Below are positions 1 to 6,978 of a stretch of DNA of 32,105 nt, in pieces; the stretch's first letter is position 1, and the number at the start of each line of letters is the position of its first letter. The stretch comes from Candidatus Kaiserbacteria bacterium CG10_big_fil_rev_8_21_14_0_10_45_20. GTDB taxonomy: Bacteria > Patescibacteriota > Minisyncoccia > Phycocordibacterales > Phycocordibacteraceae. The notes under the pieces were generated by a model. The model ran no database searches. It was not told the origin of the DNA and saw only the letters and a list, made by a program, of their open reading frames with translations. The DNA lies in the NCBI GenBank assembly GCA_002773335.1, contig PFBH01000016.1, positions 12,503-44,607 of the forward strand, in the 5' to 3' direction. Made by a program: the position numbers and the translations under genes.

Positions 1-2237
1 CCATTATCAATTTCAAAGATCAGCTCGTCATGAATTTGTAGTACAAGTGCAACTTTAGATTTAAAATCTTTTTCTATAAGCGCATCAACTTTTGCCATTG
101 CAATTTTGATAACGTCTGCCTGTGTTCCCTGCATAGGAGCATTAATTGCCATTCTTTCGGCAGAGGCCCGTATTTGTGGCAGGTGTGAGCGAATTCCGGG
201 GAAGAACCGCTTTCTTCCAAATAAGGTAGTAACATACCCAATACGAGACGCCTCAGCTTTTACCTTTGTGAGGTACGATGCAAGTCCCGGGTACAATTCA
301 AAATACCGGTTCAGGTAACTTTGTGCCTCAGTACGATTAGTACCCAATGTTTCTTTGAGTGCGTTTACCCCCATTCCATACAAAATGCCAAAGTTAATAA
401 CCTTTGCGCTCCTCCTCATTTCGTACGTTACCTTTTCAAGGGGTACTCCAAAAACTTCTGAGGCAACGGAGCTGTGTACATCTTCTCCGTCTTTAAATAC
501 TTTTTTTAATTTTTCGTCACCAGACAGTATCGCCGCAAGACGGAGCTCTATTTGAGAGTAGTCTAACGCAAGGAGCATTTTACCCTTAGGGGCAATAAAC
601 GCCTTCCGTATACGCCGTCCCAGCTCGCTTTTAATGGGGATATTTTGGAGGTTTGGTTCTCGTGAAGAGAGGCGCCCTGTTGTCGTTCCAGTTTGAACAA
701 ATGTGGTGTGCAACCTGCTGTTTGCGTCTAACAAGGACGGTATCGCGTCAATGTATGTTGATAAGAGTTTTTGAAGTTCGCGGTATGCCAAAATGCTTTC
801 AATAATTTTGTGTTCGCCTTTTAACTTCACCAGCTCAGATTCTTTCGTAGAAAATTGGCCAGTGGCTGTCTTTTTTTGCCGCTTCCCCTGCAACCCTAAC
901 TTCTCAAAGAGAATGGCTCCGAGTTGCTTTGGTGAGTTGATGTTAAATTCTTCACACGCATAAGAAAATATTTCTTTTGAGAGGACGTCGAGCTCGGCAT
1001 GATACTCTTTTGAAAGTTTTTTTAAATACTCTCTATCAATTTGAACCCCTTCAGCGTTGAGCTTTTTAATAATAGGAATGAGCGGTTTTTCAATGTCGCA
1101 ATACACCGTCTCAAGGTTTTCGTCAGCGACCTTCTTGAGTAACTTTTTGTGCGCATCTTCCAACGACTTGCTTCCTGTAGCATGCAATATGTCATCTAAA
1201 GATGGGTTTGTTGTTTCAGAGCTGGTAAGCCACAGCATCACCGACGCTTCGGCGAGCATGGTTTCATCAATATCTATCGCCTCTGTTTCTGAAGCATCTT
1301 TTGGAGCACTGCTTGCGACACCTGCTTTACCTCCTAGAGTATCAACGCGCGAAATAAGCGAACGGAATCCCAAAGACGATAGTAGCGCGACTGCTTTTTT
1401 ACGGTCAAAATCTTTTTTCCAGTTGGCTTCTTCTTTTTCAAAAGTAACAGGTGCGTCCATTCTGATGGTTGCAAGCACCTTTGAAAACTCTGCCTCTTCT
1501 TTTCCGTCCAGCAACAAACGAGTGACTCTCTCGGTAATACCGAGCTCTTTTTTTACCTTCTCGCTGTCTTTTTCAAGAGCACGGTACATCTTCTCTATCG
1601 TGCCGTAGTGAGAGATGAGCGTCGTTGCGGTTTTATCGCCAATTCCTTTTATTCCAATAATGTTATCTGATGGATCGCCACGAAGGCCTTTGTAGTCAGG
1701 GAGCGCGGTTGGTGAAAATCCATACCTCTCTTGCACTGCTGTTTCGTTGTACAGCACCGTGTCAGACAACCCCTTTCGTAACGTTAGCACCTGCACATCG
1801 TCTCCCTGAACCAACTGGAGTGTATCCATATCTCCCGAGGCAATAATGACACGGAACTTCTTTGCCAACTGTTTTGATAGCGTGCCAATTACGTCGTCGG
1901 CTTCAAACCCCGGAACTTCGTAAATGGGTATATGGAACGCCTCAAACACTTCACGTGATGTGCCCAACTGCTCAACAAGAGCATCTTCGGTTTTACTCCG
2001 CGTCCCCTTATATTCTTTATACGCGTCGTGGCGGTGTGTTGGTCCGGGGAGGTCATACGCGGCAACCATATAATCAGGCGACAGCTCTCTTGCCAGTTTT
2101 ATTAACATTGCCGACAAGCCGTACAGTGCCCCCGCCGGATCTCCCGAAGGTGTGCTCAGTTCGGGGAGCGCGTGATACGCTCGATGGATAATCGCGTGAG
2201 CGTCAATGAGGACAATGGTTGGTTTTTTTGTTGCCAT
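1..2237 (-). CDS. polA: DNA polymerase I (partial, C-terminus beyond window edge)
   Basis: Family A DNA polymerase used in repair and Okazaki fragment processing. The reading frame runs from the ATG at 2235-2237 to the window edge, giving 745 codons. The N-terminus (DAHAIIHRAYHALPEL) is the 5'-nuclease domain, which extends to about residue 290. Polymerase motif A (DYSQIELR) starts near residue 559, motif B (RRSAKVINFGILYGM) follows, and motif C (HDE) is at residues 736-738, so only about 50 residues are missing. The section between the nuclease and polymerase domains (about 300-385) is only some 85 residues and shows no DxE-type exonuclease motif, so proofreading is probably absent, as in Taq-like enzymes. 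The start lies 3 bases after the tsaE stop, which suggests a tsaE-polA operon. Confidence 0.96.
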   Translation of the reverse strand, partial: MATKKPTIVLIDAHAIIHRAYHALPELSTPSGDPAGALYGLSAMLIKLARELSPDYMVAAYDLPGPTHRHDAYKEYKGTRSKTEDALVEQLGTSREVFEAFHIPIYEVPGFEADDVIGTLSKQLAKKFRVIIASGDMDTLQLVQGDDVQVLTLRKGLSDTVLYNETAVQERYGFSPTALPDYKGLRGDPSDNIIGIKGIGDKTATTLISHYGTIEKMYRALEKDSEKVKKELGITERVTRLLLDGKEEAEFSKVLATIRMDAPVTFEKEEANWKKDFDRKKAVALLSSLGFRSLISRVDTLGGKAGVASSAPKDASETEAIDIDETMLAEASVMLWLTSSETTNPSLDDILHATGSKSLEDAHKKLLKKVADENLETVYCDIEKPLIPIIKKLNAEGVQIDREYLKKLSKEYHAELDVLSKEIFSYACEEFNINSPKQLGAILFEKLGLQGKRQKKTATGQFSTKESELVKLKGEHKIIESILAYRELQKLLSTYIDAIPSLLDANSRLHTTFVQTGTTTGRLSSREPNLQNIPIKSELGRRIRKAFIAPKGKMLLALDYSQIELRLAAILSGDEKLKKVFKDGEDVHSSVASEVFGVPLEKVTYEMRRSAKVINFGILYGMGVNALKETLGTNRTEAQSYLNRYFELYPGLASYLTKVKAEASRIGYVTTLFGRKRFFPGIRSHLPQIRASAERMAINAPMQGTQADVIKIAMAKVDALIEKDFKSKVALVLQIHDELIFEIDN

Positions 2238-2240
2238 ATA

Positions 2241-2669
2241 TTACTTCTTCTCCAAAATCTCTCGTGTGTTTTCGTCAACAACGTCAAACTGAAGCGTGGT
2301 GGCGCACTGCTCAGCATGAGTAACTATATTTTCCGGCCACTCTATTAAAATAAGGTTATCGGGATTTTGTATGTACTCACTAAAATTAATTGTCTCTGAC
2401 TCTCCTTCAGAAAGTCGGTATGCGTCAATGTGAACCAGCGTTTTAAACCTGCTGTGATCTATTGGGTACGTTTGCAAGATAACAAACGTCGGACTTGTTA
2501 TACCTTCTTTTACACCAAGCTCTTTTGCCACCCGTTGTACAAATGTTGTTTTCCCCGAACCTAAATCCCCCGAGAGTCCCACGCAGTACGCGCCGCGAGC
2601 AGTGTTGGTTGAGAGGCTTTCAACAAACTTCTTGGCAAATGTATCTAATTGATCCAGAGAGATGTTCAT
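2241..2669 (-). CDS. tsaE: tRNA N6-threonylcarbamoyladenosine biosynthesis ATPase TsaE
   Basis: P-loop protein of 142 residues, the usual length for the family. TsaE works with TsaB and TsaD in making t6A37 on ANN-decoding tRNAs. The Walker A motif GDLGSGKTT lies at about residues 34-42 and is followed by the typical SPTFVILQTY and a late LILIEWPE segment (family Walker B-like region). It is transcribed with polA, 3 bases downstream. A purine-rich AGAGGT directly precedes the ATG; a possible TACCAT -10 lies 6 bases before it, so the gene may be leaderless. It is divergent from pilB. Confidence 0.95.
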   Translation of the reverse strand: MNISLDQLDTFAKKFVESLSTNTARGAYCVGLSGDLGSGKTTFVQRVAKELGVKEGITSPTFVILQTYPIDHSRFKTLVHIDAYRLSEGESETINFSEYIQNPDNLILIEWPENIVTHAEQCATTLQFDVVDENTREILEKK

Positions 2670-2731
2670 ACCTCTATGGTATCAAAATCCGCTATTGTTT
2701 AACACTAAAAGCAAAGTGTCCAAAAATGAGG

Positions 2732-2737
2732 TACTAT
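2732..2737 (+). promoter_or_regulatory. Putative -10 box of pilB, leaderless arrangement
   Basis: TACTAT lies 7 bases before the ATG at 2745, so transcription would begin at or next to the start codon. No convincing -35 is visible at the 17-base spacing. This supports the ATG at 2745 over the upstream in-frame TTG at 2739. Confidence 0.5.
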
Positions 2738-2744
2738 TTTGAGA

Positions 2745-4406
2745 ATGGACATACAAGATGATGCAACACGAGACCTGGAAGACCTTAAGAGAAGAGAGGA
2801 AGAAGAGCTCGCCTCTTTACTGTCTCAAAAGTACGGCATTGAGTACATTGACCTTACGCGTGTTTCTATAAACACTGACGCGCTCCGTTTAGTATCCGAA
2901 GAGAAGGCACGCGGAGCCGAGTGCGCCGCGTTTGATGTTGTTGGGAAACGCGTGTCCTTGGCAGTACGCTCACCACAACACCCAAAACTTCCGTCGGTAC
3001 TGAAAGACTTAGAAGAAAATCACTATGAAGTAAGGCAGTTTATGGTTTCGCGCGCATCTCTCTCTCGCGCGTGGGAACGGTACGCAGACCTTTCTTTTGC
3101 TATTGAGTCTAAATCTGGCGTTTTTGATATTTCGTCTGAAGAGCTCAAAAAAACTATTGAGGAGTTTGATGGTGTGCCGAGCATTGCTAAGGCAATAGAA
3201 GAGGTGTCGTTATTAAAAAAGGCTTTTCGCATATCCCGCATTCTTGAAGTTGTTCTCGGTGGGGCGCTCTCAATAAACGCATCTGATGTTCATATTGAAC
3301 CAGAAGAAGAGAGCGTCCGTTTGCGATTTCGTTTAGACGGTGTTCTTCAAGATGTTGCCACTTTTGATGCAGAAACGCATACGCTCCTTTTGTCACGTCT
3401 TAAACTGCTATCAGGTCTTCTGTTAAATATCCACGACCGCTCACAAGATGGCCGTTTTTCTATTGAACTTGGCGAGACTGAAATAGAGATAAGAACATCA
3501 GTAATCCCGGGGACATACGGAGAGAGCGTTGTGATGCGTGTACTCAACCCAGAGGCAATCGCGGTGCCATTCTCTGAATTGGGGATGGAGCCAATGCTTG
3601 AAAAATTAGTGAAAGAAGAAATCACAAAACCAAACGGAATGCTTTTAACAACAGGACCTACCGGATCAGGAAAGACAACAACGCTCTACGCGTGTTTGCG
3701 AGAGATACACTCTCCCCAAATCAAAATTATTACCATTGAAGACCCTGTTGAATACCACCTGAAAGGCGTTGTACAAACACAAGTTGAAAAAAACTACACA
3801 TTTATCGGTGCTCTACGATCAGCCTTACGGCAAGACCCAGACGTTATTATGATTGGAGAGATCAGAGAAGCAGACGTTGCTCGCACCGCGATTGACGCTG
3901 CACTTACCGGACACTTTGTGTTCTCAACACTACACACCAACAACGCGGCTGGGGCCTTCCCCCGCCTTGCTGATTTTGATATTGATCTAAAGGTTGTCGG
4001 CTCTGCAGTATCCGTAGTATTAGCGCAACGCCTTGTGAGAAAGCTGTGCCCGAAATGTAGAAAAGAAACTCCTCTAGAGGGAGAAAAAAAGACGCTTATA
4101 GAAAAGGTTGTTGCAGGAATAAGAAATAAAGACGTTATCCCCCAAAATTCTTCAGTTGTCTTTGAACCGGTTGGTTGCGAGGCGTGCAATATGACGGGCT
4201 ACAAAGGTCGGATTGGTGTATTTGAAGGAATTGTCGTAGATAGTGAAATTGACGCATTTGTGCGCAACAACCCGTCTGAAAATGATATTCAAGAAATTCA
4301 AAAGAAACGGGACATTCTCACAATGCCCGAGGACGGGGTGGTAAAAATCCTCAACGGCATCACCTCTCTTGAAGAGGTGGAGCGAGTTATTGATATTGCT
4401 CCATAA
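2745..4406 (+). CDS. pilB: Type IV pilus assembly / type II secretion ATPase, PilB/GspE family
   Basis: Hexameric ATPase that powers pilus extension or secretion from the cytoplasmic face of the membrane; 553 residues from this ATG. An N-terminal MshEN/T2SSE_N-like part (about 20-120) is followed by the N2 domain with ASDVHIEP (about 179-186) and RLRFRLDG. Then come Walker A GPTGSGKTTT (about 304-313), the Asp box IITIEDPVEY, Walker B RQDPDVIMIGEIRE and the His box STLHTN. Four cysteines in CPKC and CEAC form the zinc-binding motif typical of PilB/GspE, which retraction ATPases (PilT) lack. An in-frame TTG at 2739 could add two residues and has GAGG 7 bases upstream, but the ATG with a close -10 is preferred. 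No pilC or pilin gene is adjacent. Confidence 0.95.
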   Translation: MDIQDDATRDLEDLKRREEEELASLLSQKYGIEYIDLTRVSINTDALRLVSEEKARGAECAAFDVVGKRVSLAVRSPQHPKLPSVLKDLEENHYEVRQFMVSRASLSRAWERYADLSFAIESKSGVFDISSEELKKTIEEFDGVPSIAKAIEEVSLLKKAFRISRILEVVLGGALSINASDVHIEPEEESVRLRFRLDGVLQDVATFDAETHTLLLSRLKLLSGLLLNIHDRSQDGRFSIELGETEIEIRTSVIPGTYGESVVMRVLNPEAIAVPFSELGMEPMLEKLVKEEITKPNGMLLTTGPTGSGKTTTLYACLREIHSPQIKIITIEDPVEYHLKGVVQTQVEKNYTFIGALRSALRQDPDVIMIGEIREADVARTAIDAALTGHFVFSTLHTNNAAGAFPRLADFDIDLKVVGSAVSVVLAQRLVRKLCPKCRKETPLEGEKKTLIEKVVAGIRNKDVIPQNSSVVFEPVGCEACNMTGYKGRIGVFEGIVVDSEIDAFVRNNPSENDIQEIQKKRDILTMPEDGVVKILNGITSLEEVERVIDIAP

Positions 4407-4584
4407 TAAAATAAAAAACCGAACCACTCTAAGCAACACTCTGCTAGGAGAAAGTGGAACATGGATGAGGATAGAACCAGTAACCCTCAAACAAGTTGAG
4501 GAACCAGTCCGTCCTTACCACGAAGCCACAGCGTTGCTTAGATGGGTTCGGTTTCTTTCAAAAGAACAGCCCTTTTCAGGGCTT
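4407..4584 (-). ncRNA. Structured small RNA, 6S-like (ssrS candidate)
   Basis: A strong minus-strand promoter predicts a start near 4584. The RNA opens with a small GCCC/GGGC hairpin (4570-4584). Next comes a long closing stem made of two perfect 10-bp helices split by a 2-nt mismatch: 4545-4554 pairs with 4416-4425, and 4533-4542 pairs with 4428-4437. A run of six U followed by AUUUU after the stem gives an intrinsic end near 4407. Inside the stem is an open bubble with a small CTC/GAG hairpin on its 3' side, then an apical stem (GUGG/CCAC, two GGA/UCC pairings, and a CCUCAA/UUGAGG tip). Size, single rod, central bubble and closing terminator resemble 6S RNA, which binds sigma70 RNA polymerase. 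No 6S sequence signature was confirmed, so the family name is inferred; a stable ncRNA is much more certain. Confidence 0.62.
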
Positions 4585-4590
4585 TTGCTA

Positions 4591-4619
4591 TACTAGCATA
4601 CTGATATCTTTTTGTCAAG
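4591..4619 (-). promoter_or_regulatory. Strong sigma70-type promoter of the small RNA
   Basis: On the minus strand, a perfect -35 TTGACA (4614-4619), a 17-base spacer and -10 TAGTAT (4591-4596), the latter preceded by an extended -10 TGC. The predicted start is near 4584. This is the best-matching promoter seen in the window and points only at the structured RNA. Confidence 0.82.
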
Positions 4620-4666
4620 CCCTTATCTTGAACCATGGAGTATGAGAATAAAGCATAGTTCAAAAC

Positions 4667-4694
4667 CTAACGACTAATGGCTAAGTACTAATAA
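4667..4694 (+). repeat. Heptad array, four CTAANNN units
   Basis: Four consecutive 7-base units, each beginning CTAA, followed by a CTGG remnant. They occupy the space between the small-RNA promoter and ruvB and overlap the place where a ruvB -35 would sit. The rest of 4620-4721 holds a TTGAAC/GTTCAA inverted pair (about 4628-4662). Confidence 0.8.
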
Positions 4695-4709
4695 CTGGCA
4701 AATTTCCGT

Positions 4710-4715
4710 TATACT
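4710..4715 (+). promoter_or_regulatory. Putative -10 box of ruvB, leaderless arrangement
   Basis: TATACT ends 6 bases before the ruvB ATG at 4722, placing +1 at the start codon. The -35 region is occupied by heptad repeats and does not match the consensus. Confidence 0.55.
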
Positions 4716-4721
4716 GTTTCT

Positions 4722-5726
4722 ATGGATACCGCACCAAACGAACCTACCGAAGAGAGAGTTGCTCCAGAGGCGTCTCTTGACCAAACGCTTCGCCCAAGCA
4801 CGTGGGAAGAGTACGTCGGACAAGAAAACCTCAAAGAAAATTTGCGCGTTCTCATTACCGCGGCAAAAGAGCGGTCACACGCTCCTGAGCACACACTTCT
4901 GTATGGCTCTCCTGGTTTGGGAAAGACAACGCTCGCCCACCTTATAGCAAAAGAGCTTGGCACTAACCTAAAATCAACAGCAGGTCCTGTTATTGAACGA
5001 GTCGGTGACCTTGCCGCCATTCTTACCAACCTGACCCCTGGTGACATTCTTTTTATTGACGAAATCCACCGCCTCAATAAAACCATTGAGGAAGTTCTTT
5101 ACCCTGCTATGGAAGCAGGGAAGCTCGATATTATCATTGGAAAGGGTCCGTCGGCGCGCACTATAGAGCTTGGGCTTCCTCCTTTTACGCTTATTGGAGC
5201 CACAACACGGATCGCGCTCATCTCGTCACCTCTTCGTTCACGTTTCTCTGGTGGTGTTTTTCAGTTAGAATTTTACTCTGAAGAAGATATTGAGAAAATT
5301 TTACAACGATCTGCTTCTATTTTGGGTATACAGCTCGAACCCGAAGCAGCAAAAGAGGTTGCGAAACGGTCACGAAGAACCCCTCGTACAGCAAATTATC
5401 TGCTCAAGCGATGTCGCGACGTTGCTCAGTTAGACCGAACCCCGGTCACTGCTGAGGTTGCCCAAAAAGCACTCTCAATGATTGGCGTTGACGAGGCCGG
5501 TTTAACTTCTTCTGACCGACGACTCCTTGAAACACTGGTTGATAAATTTAGGGGGGGTCCTATTGGACTTAAAACTCTCGCGGCTGCAACCATGGAGGAA
5601 GAAGAAACAATAGAGGGCGTGTATGAACCGTACCTAATGCAAGAAGGTTTTTTGGAACGCACTCCACGCGGACGCGTTGCAACCCCACGAGCGTTTGAGC
5701 ATCTGAAAAAGAGTATTCGGTATTGA
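4722..5726 (+). CDS. ruvB: Holliday junction branch migration ATPase RuvB
   Basis: AAA+ motor that drives branch migration of Holliday junctions with RuvA; 334 residues, the usual length. It shows the family N-terminus (LRPSTWEEYVGQENLKENL), Walker A GSPGLGKTT (62-70), Walker B ILFIDEIHRL, sensor GATTR and the winged-helix C-terminus (GGPIGLKTLAAA, EPYLMQEGFLERTPRGR). The last codons and the TGA stop lie inside a GTATNNN heptad array, so the extreme C-terminus (SIRY) is formed by repeat sequence. The ruvC gene follows after an inserted four-helix-bundle pseudogene; no ruvA is in the window. Confidence 0.97.
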   Translation: MDTAPNEPTEERVAPEASLDQTLRPSTWEEYVGQENLKENLRVLITAAKERSHAPEHTLLYGSPGLGKTTLAHLIAKELGTNLKSTAGPVIERVGDLAAILTNLTPGDILFIDEIHRLNKTIEEVLYPAMEAGKLDIIIGKGPSARTIELGLPPFTLIGATTRIALISSPLRSRFSGGVFQLEFYSEEDIEKILQRSASILGIQLEPEAAKEVAKRSRRTPRTANYLLKRCRDVAQLDRTPVTAEVAQKALSMIGVDEAGLTSSDRRLLETLVDKFRGGPIGLKTLAAATMEEEETIEGVYEPYLMQEGFLERTPRGRVATPRAFEHLKKSIRY

Positions 5727-5747
5727 GTATTCGGTATACAGTATATG
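5713..5747 (+). repeat. Heptad array, five GTATNNN units (left arm of cassette A)
   Basis: Five contiguous 7-base units beginning GTAT. The array starts inside the last codons of ruvB and ends 1 base before the ATG of the four-helix-bundle pseudogene. Its reverse complement is an ATACNNN array, so it is inverted relative to the ATACTNN array at 6129-6156. Confidence 0.85.
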
Positions 5748-5748
5748 T

Positions 5749-6113
5749 ATGGTTATTCATCATTTCAGCCAGTTGGTTGCGTGGCAGAGGGCGCACGTCT
5801 TGGTGCTACTTGTATACAAACATACCCGCACACTCCCTGATGGAGAGAAGTTTGGTTTAACTAGTCAAATGAGGCGCGCTTCTGTTTCAGAGACATCTAA
5901 CATTGCGGAAGGGTTTGGAAGGAGGACTGCTACTGATAAGAATAGTTTTTATACAATGGCAAAACATCGCTTTCGGAGTTAGAAAACCAGTTATACATTG
6001 CTCGAGACCTTGGATATTTGGAGAAAAAACTACATACCGAAATTCAAAGTATGGTTGAGGAAATTCACCGCCTGATAGGTGGCCTAATGAAATCCTCAAC
6101 AACAAAATCATAG
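5749..6113 (+). pseudogene. Four-helix-bundle protein (23S rRNA IVP-like), frameshifted
   Basis: Read from the ATG at 5749, the protein shows the hallmarks of the 23S rRNA intervening-sequence protein / four-helix-bundle family: LVAWQRAHVLV, then FGLTSQMRRASVSETSNIAEGFGRR. The frame breaks at about 5965, where one base is missing, and stops at 5980-5982. The rest of the domain (SLSELENQLYIARDLGYLEKK to a stop at 6111-6113) is intact in another frame. Restoring the base gives about 121 residues, matching the intact relative at 20869-21231, to which it is only distantly similar. It lies between ruvB and ruvC, bracketed by inverted heptad arrays. It may be a recent pseudogene or an assembly error. 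Confidence 0.82.
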
Positions 6114-6128
6114 TCGCCTACTCCTCAC

Positions 6129-6156
6129 ATACTAAATACTCTATACTGTATACTCA
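6129..6156 (+). repeat. Heptad array, four ATACTNN units (right arm of cassette A)
   Basis: Four contiguous units, ATACTAA, ATACTCT and so on, ending 5 bases before the ruvC ATG. Together with 5713-5747 it forms inverted flanks around the four-helix-bundle pseudogene. Confidence 0.85.
6149..6154 (+). promoter_or_regulatory. Putative -10 box of ruvC supplied by the heptad array
   Basis: TATACT, formed across two ATACTNN units, ends 7 bases before the ruvC ATG. The repeat may therefore act as a leaderless promoter for ruvC, which the inserted cassette has separated from ruvB. No -35 match is visible. Confidence 0.45.
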
Positions 6157-6161
6157 CCTAT

Positions 6162-6638
6162 ATGTCTTCAGTTCTTGCAATAGACCCTGGATATGATCGC
6201 TTAGGGCTCGCTGTGTTTGAGGGAGATGAGGTACGTCACTCTGAGTGCTTTTCTCCTACTGAAAAAGAATTTGGACTACGGCTTCTTGCAATCAACAAAA
6301 GAGTTTCAGAGGTCATAGACACATTTTCTCCTGATGCTGTTGCCATTGAAACTCTCTTTTTCACTAAGAACCAAAAAACAGCAATGCGTGTCGCTGAAGC
6401 GCGAGGGGTTATTATCTTAGCGGTACTACAGGCACACATCCCCCTCTTTGAATATTCGCCACAAGAAGTAAAAATAGCAGTAACAGGAATTGGTAATGCA
6501 TCAAAAGATGCGGTAATGCGGATGGTCCCACGCCTTATAAAATTACCTGCTGGAAACAGGAAAGACGACGAGTTTGACGCCATTGCTCTTGGATACGCGC
6601 ATCAGGCAAATAAACGGCTCAACAGAGCGGGTTTGTAA
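6162..6638 (+). CDS. ruvC: Crossover junction endodeoxyribonuclease RuvC
   Basis: Holliday junction resolvase that cuts junctions processed by RuvAB; 158 residues, normal for the family. The RNase H-like fold is recognisable from the N-terminal VLAIDPGYDRLGLAVF (first catalytic Asp), AIETLFFTKNQKTAMRVAEARG (catalytic Glu) and the C-terminal RKDDEFDAIALGYAH (final acidic pair). The catalytic acids are all present, so the enzyme should be active. The start is fixed by the ATG followed at once by the conserved core and by a -10-like TATACT upstream. Confidence 0.96.
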   Translation: MSSVLAIDPGYDRLGLAVFEGDEVRHSECFSPTEKEFGLRLLAINKRVSEVIDTFSPDAVAIETLFFTKNQKTAMRVAEARGVIILAVLQAHIPLFEYSPQEVKIAVTGIGNASKDAVMRMVPRLIKLPAGNRKDDEFDAIALGYAHQANKRLNRAGL

Positions 6639-6647
6639 GGCATTTTG

Positions 6648-6668
6648 TTATCCCCAACTATATCCACA
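6648..6668 (+). promoter_or_regulatory. Two DnaA-box-like 9-mers upstream of the acidic protein gene
   Basis: TTATCCCCA (6648-6656) and ATATCCACA (6660-6668) each differ by one base from TTATCCACA and lie in tandem, 12 bases start to start. Downstream, TTGCTA (6686-6691) and an A-rich -10-like stretch near 6708 may form a promoter. The leader carries a TCTGAA/TTCAGA hairpin (6721-6742) and a repeated AAAT tract before the ATG. A DnaA link is a suggestion only. Confidence 0.35.
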
Positions 6669-6768
6669 CAAGGAAACCCTCTCTCTTGCTAATTCTTAAA
6701 TTTTTGATAAAAATAGTGCGTCTGAATCTACGAAGCTTCAGATGTTGTTTAAAAATAAATAAATAAAC

Positions 6769-6945
6769 ATGGGTACAAACACATACGCAGATGAGCTCCT
6801 TCTTGACATCGATGAGGAGGTAGAAGAATCTGATGTTGATGATGAAATAGAGTCTCTCTTTGACGAAGATGAAGACGACTCTGACGAAATGGAGGACGGA
6901 GAGGATGATGACATGGGAGGATTAAACGACGACGAAGATATGTAA
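6769..6945 (+). CDS. Small highly acidic protein, 58 residues, unknown function
   Basis: The ORF begins MGTNTYADELLLDID and is dominated by Asp and Glu, with runs such as DEDEDDSDE and GEDDDMG and no basic residues. It is too acidic and low in complexity to assign a fold, and I do not recognise the family. Support for it being a real gene comes from a dedicated upstream region with a hairpin leader and A-rich approach to the ATG, and from a perfect palindromic terminator beginning at its own stop codon. No Shine-Dalgarno is visible. Possible roles are an acidic tail-like protein binding basic partners or a metal/ion buffer, but neither is shown by the sequence. Confidence 0.7.
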   Translation: MGTNTYADELLLDIDEEVEESDVDDEIESLFDEDEDDSDEMEDGEDDDMGGLNDDEDM

Positions 6946-6978
6946 TTAAAAAACCCGCAGCTGCGGGTTTTTTAATTA
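6943..6978. terminator. Perfect palindromic bidirectional terminator
   Basis: A 36-base perfect palindrome: AACCCGCAG/CTGCGGGTT core with A-run and T-run flanks. Its left end is the TAA of the acidic gene and its right arm contains the TAA of tyrS, so one hairpin serves both convergent genes. Confidence 0.93.

Noticed and set aside
106-2191. Plus-strand ORFs across 106-2191
   Set aside because: All are antisense shadows of polA, which is open to the window edge and carries every family motif.
2739-2744. TTG start for pilB
   Set aside because: GAGG is well placed, but the ATG 6 bases on has a -10 box at leaderless distance and gives a normal N-terminus.
4407-4584. SRP (4.5S) RNA, tmRNA or RNase P RNA
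   Set aside because: No GGAA-type SRP apical loop with its conserved internal loop, no tRNA-like ends or tag ORF, and too short for RNase P RNA.
4407-4590. Structured RNA on the plus strand ending at the GCCC/GGGC hairpin and TTTTGC
   Set aside because: The U-run there is interrupted and no plus-strand promoter is seen, whereas the minus strand has a consensus promoter and a longer terminal U-run. The plus-strand hairpin may still end pilB transcripts.
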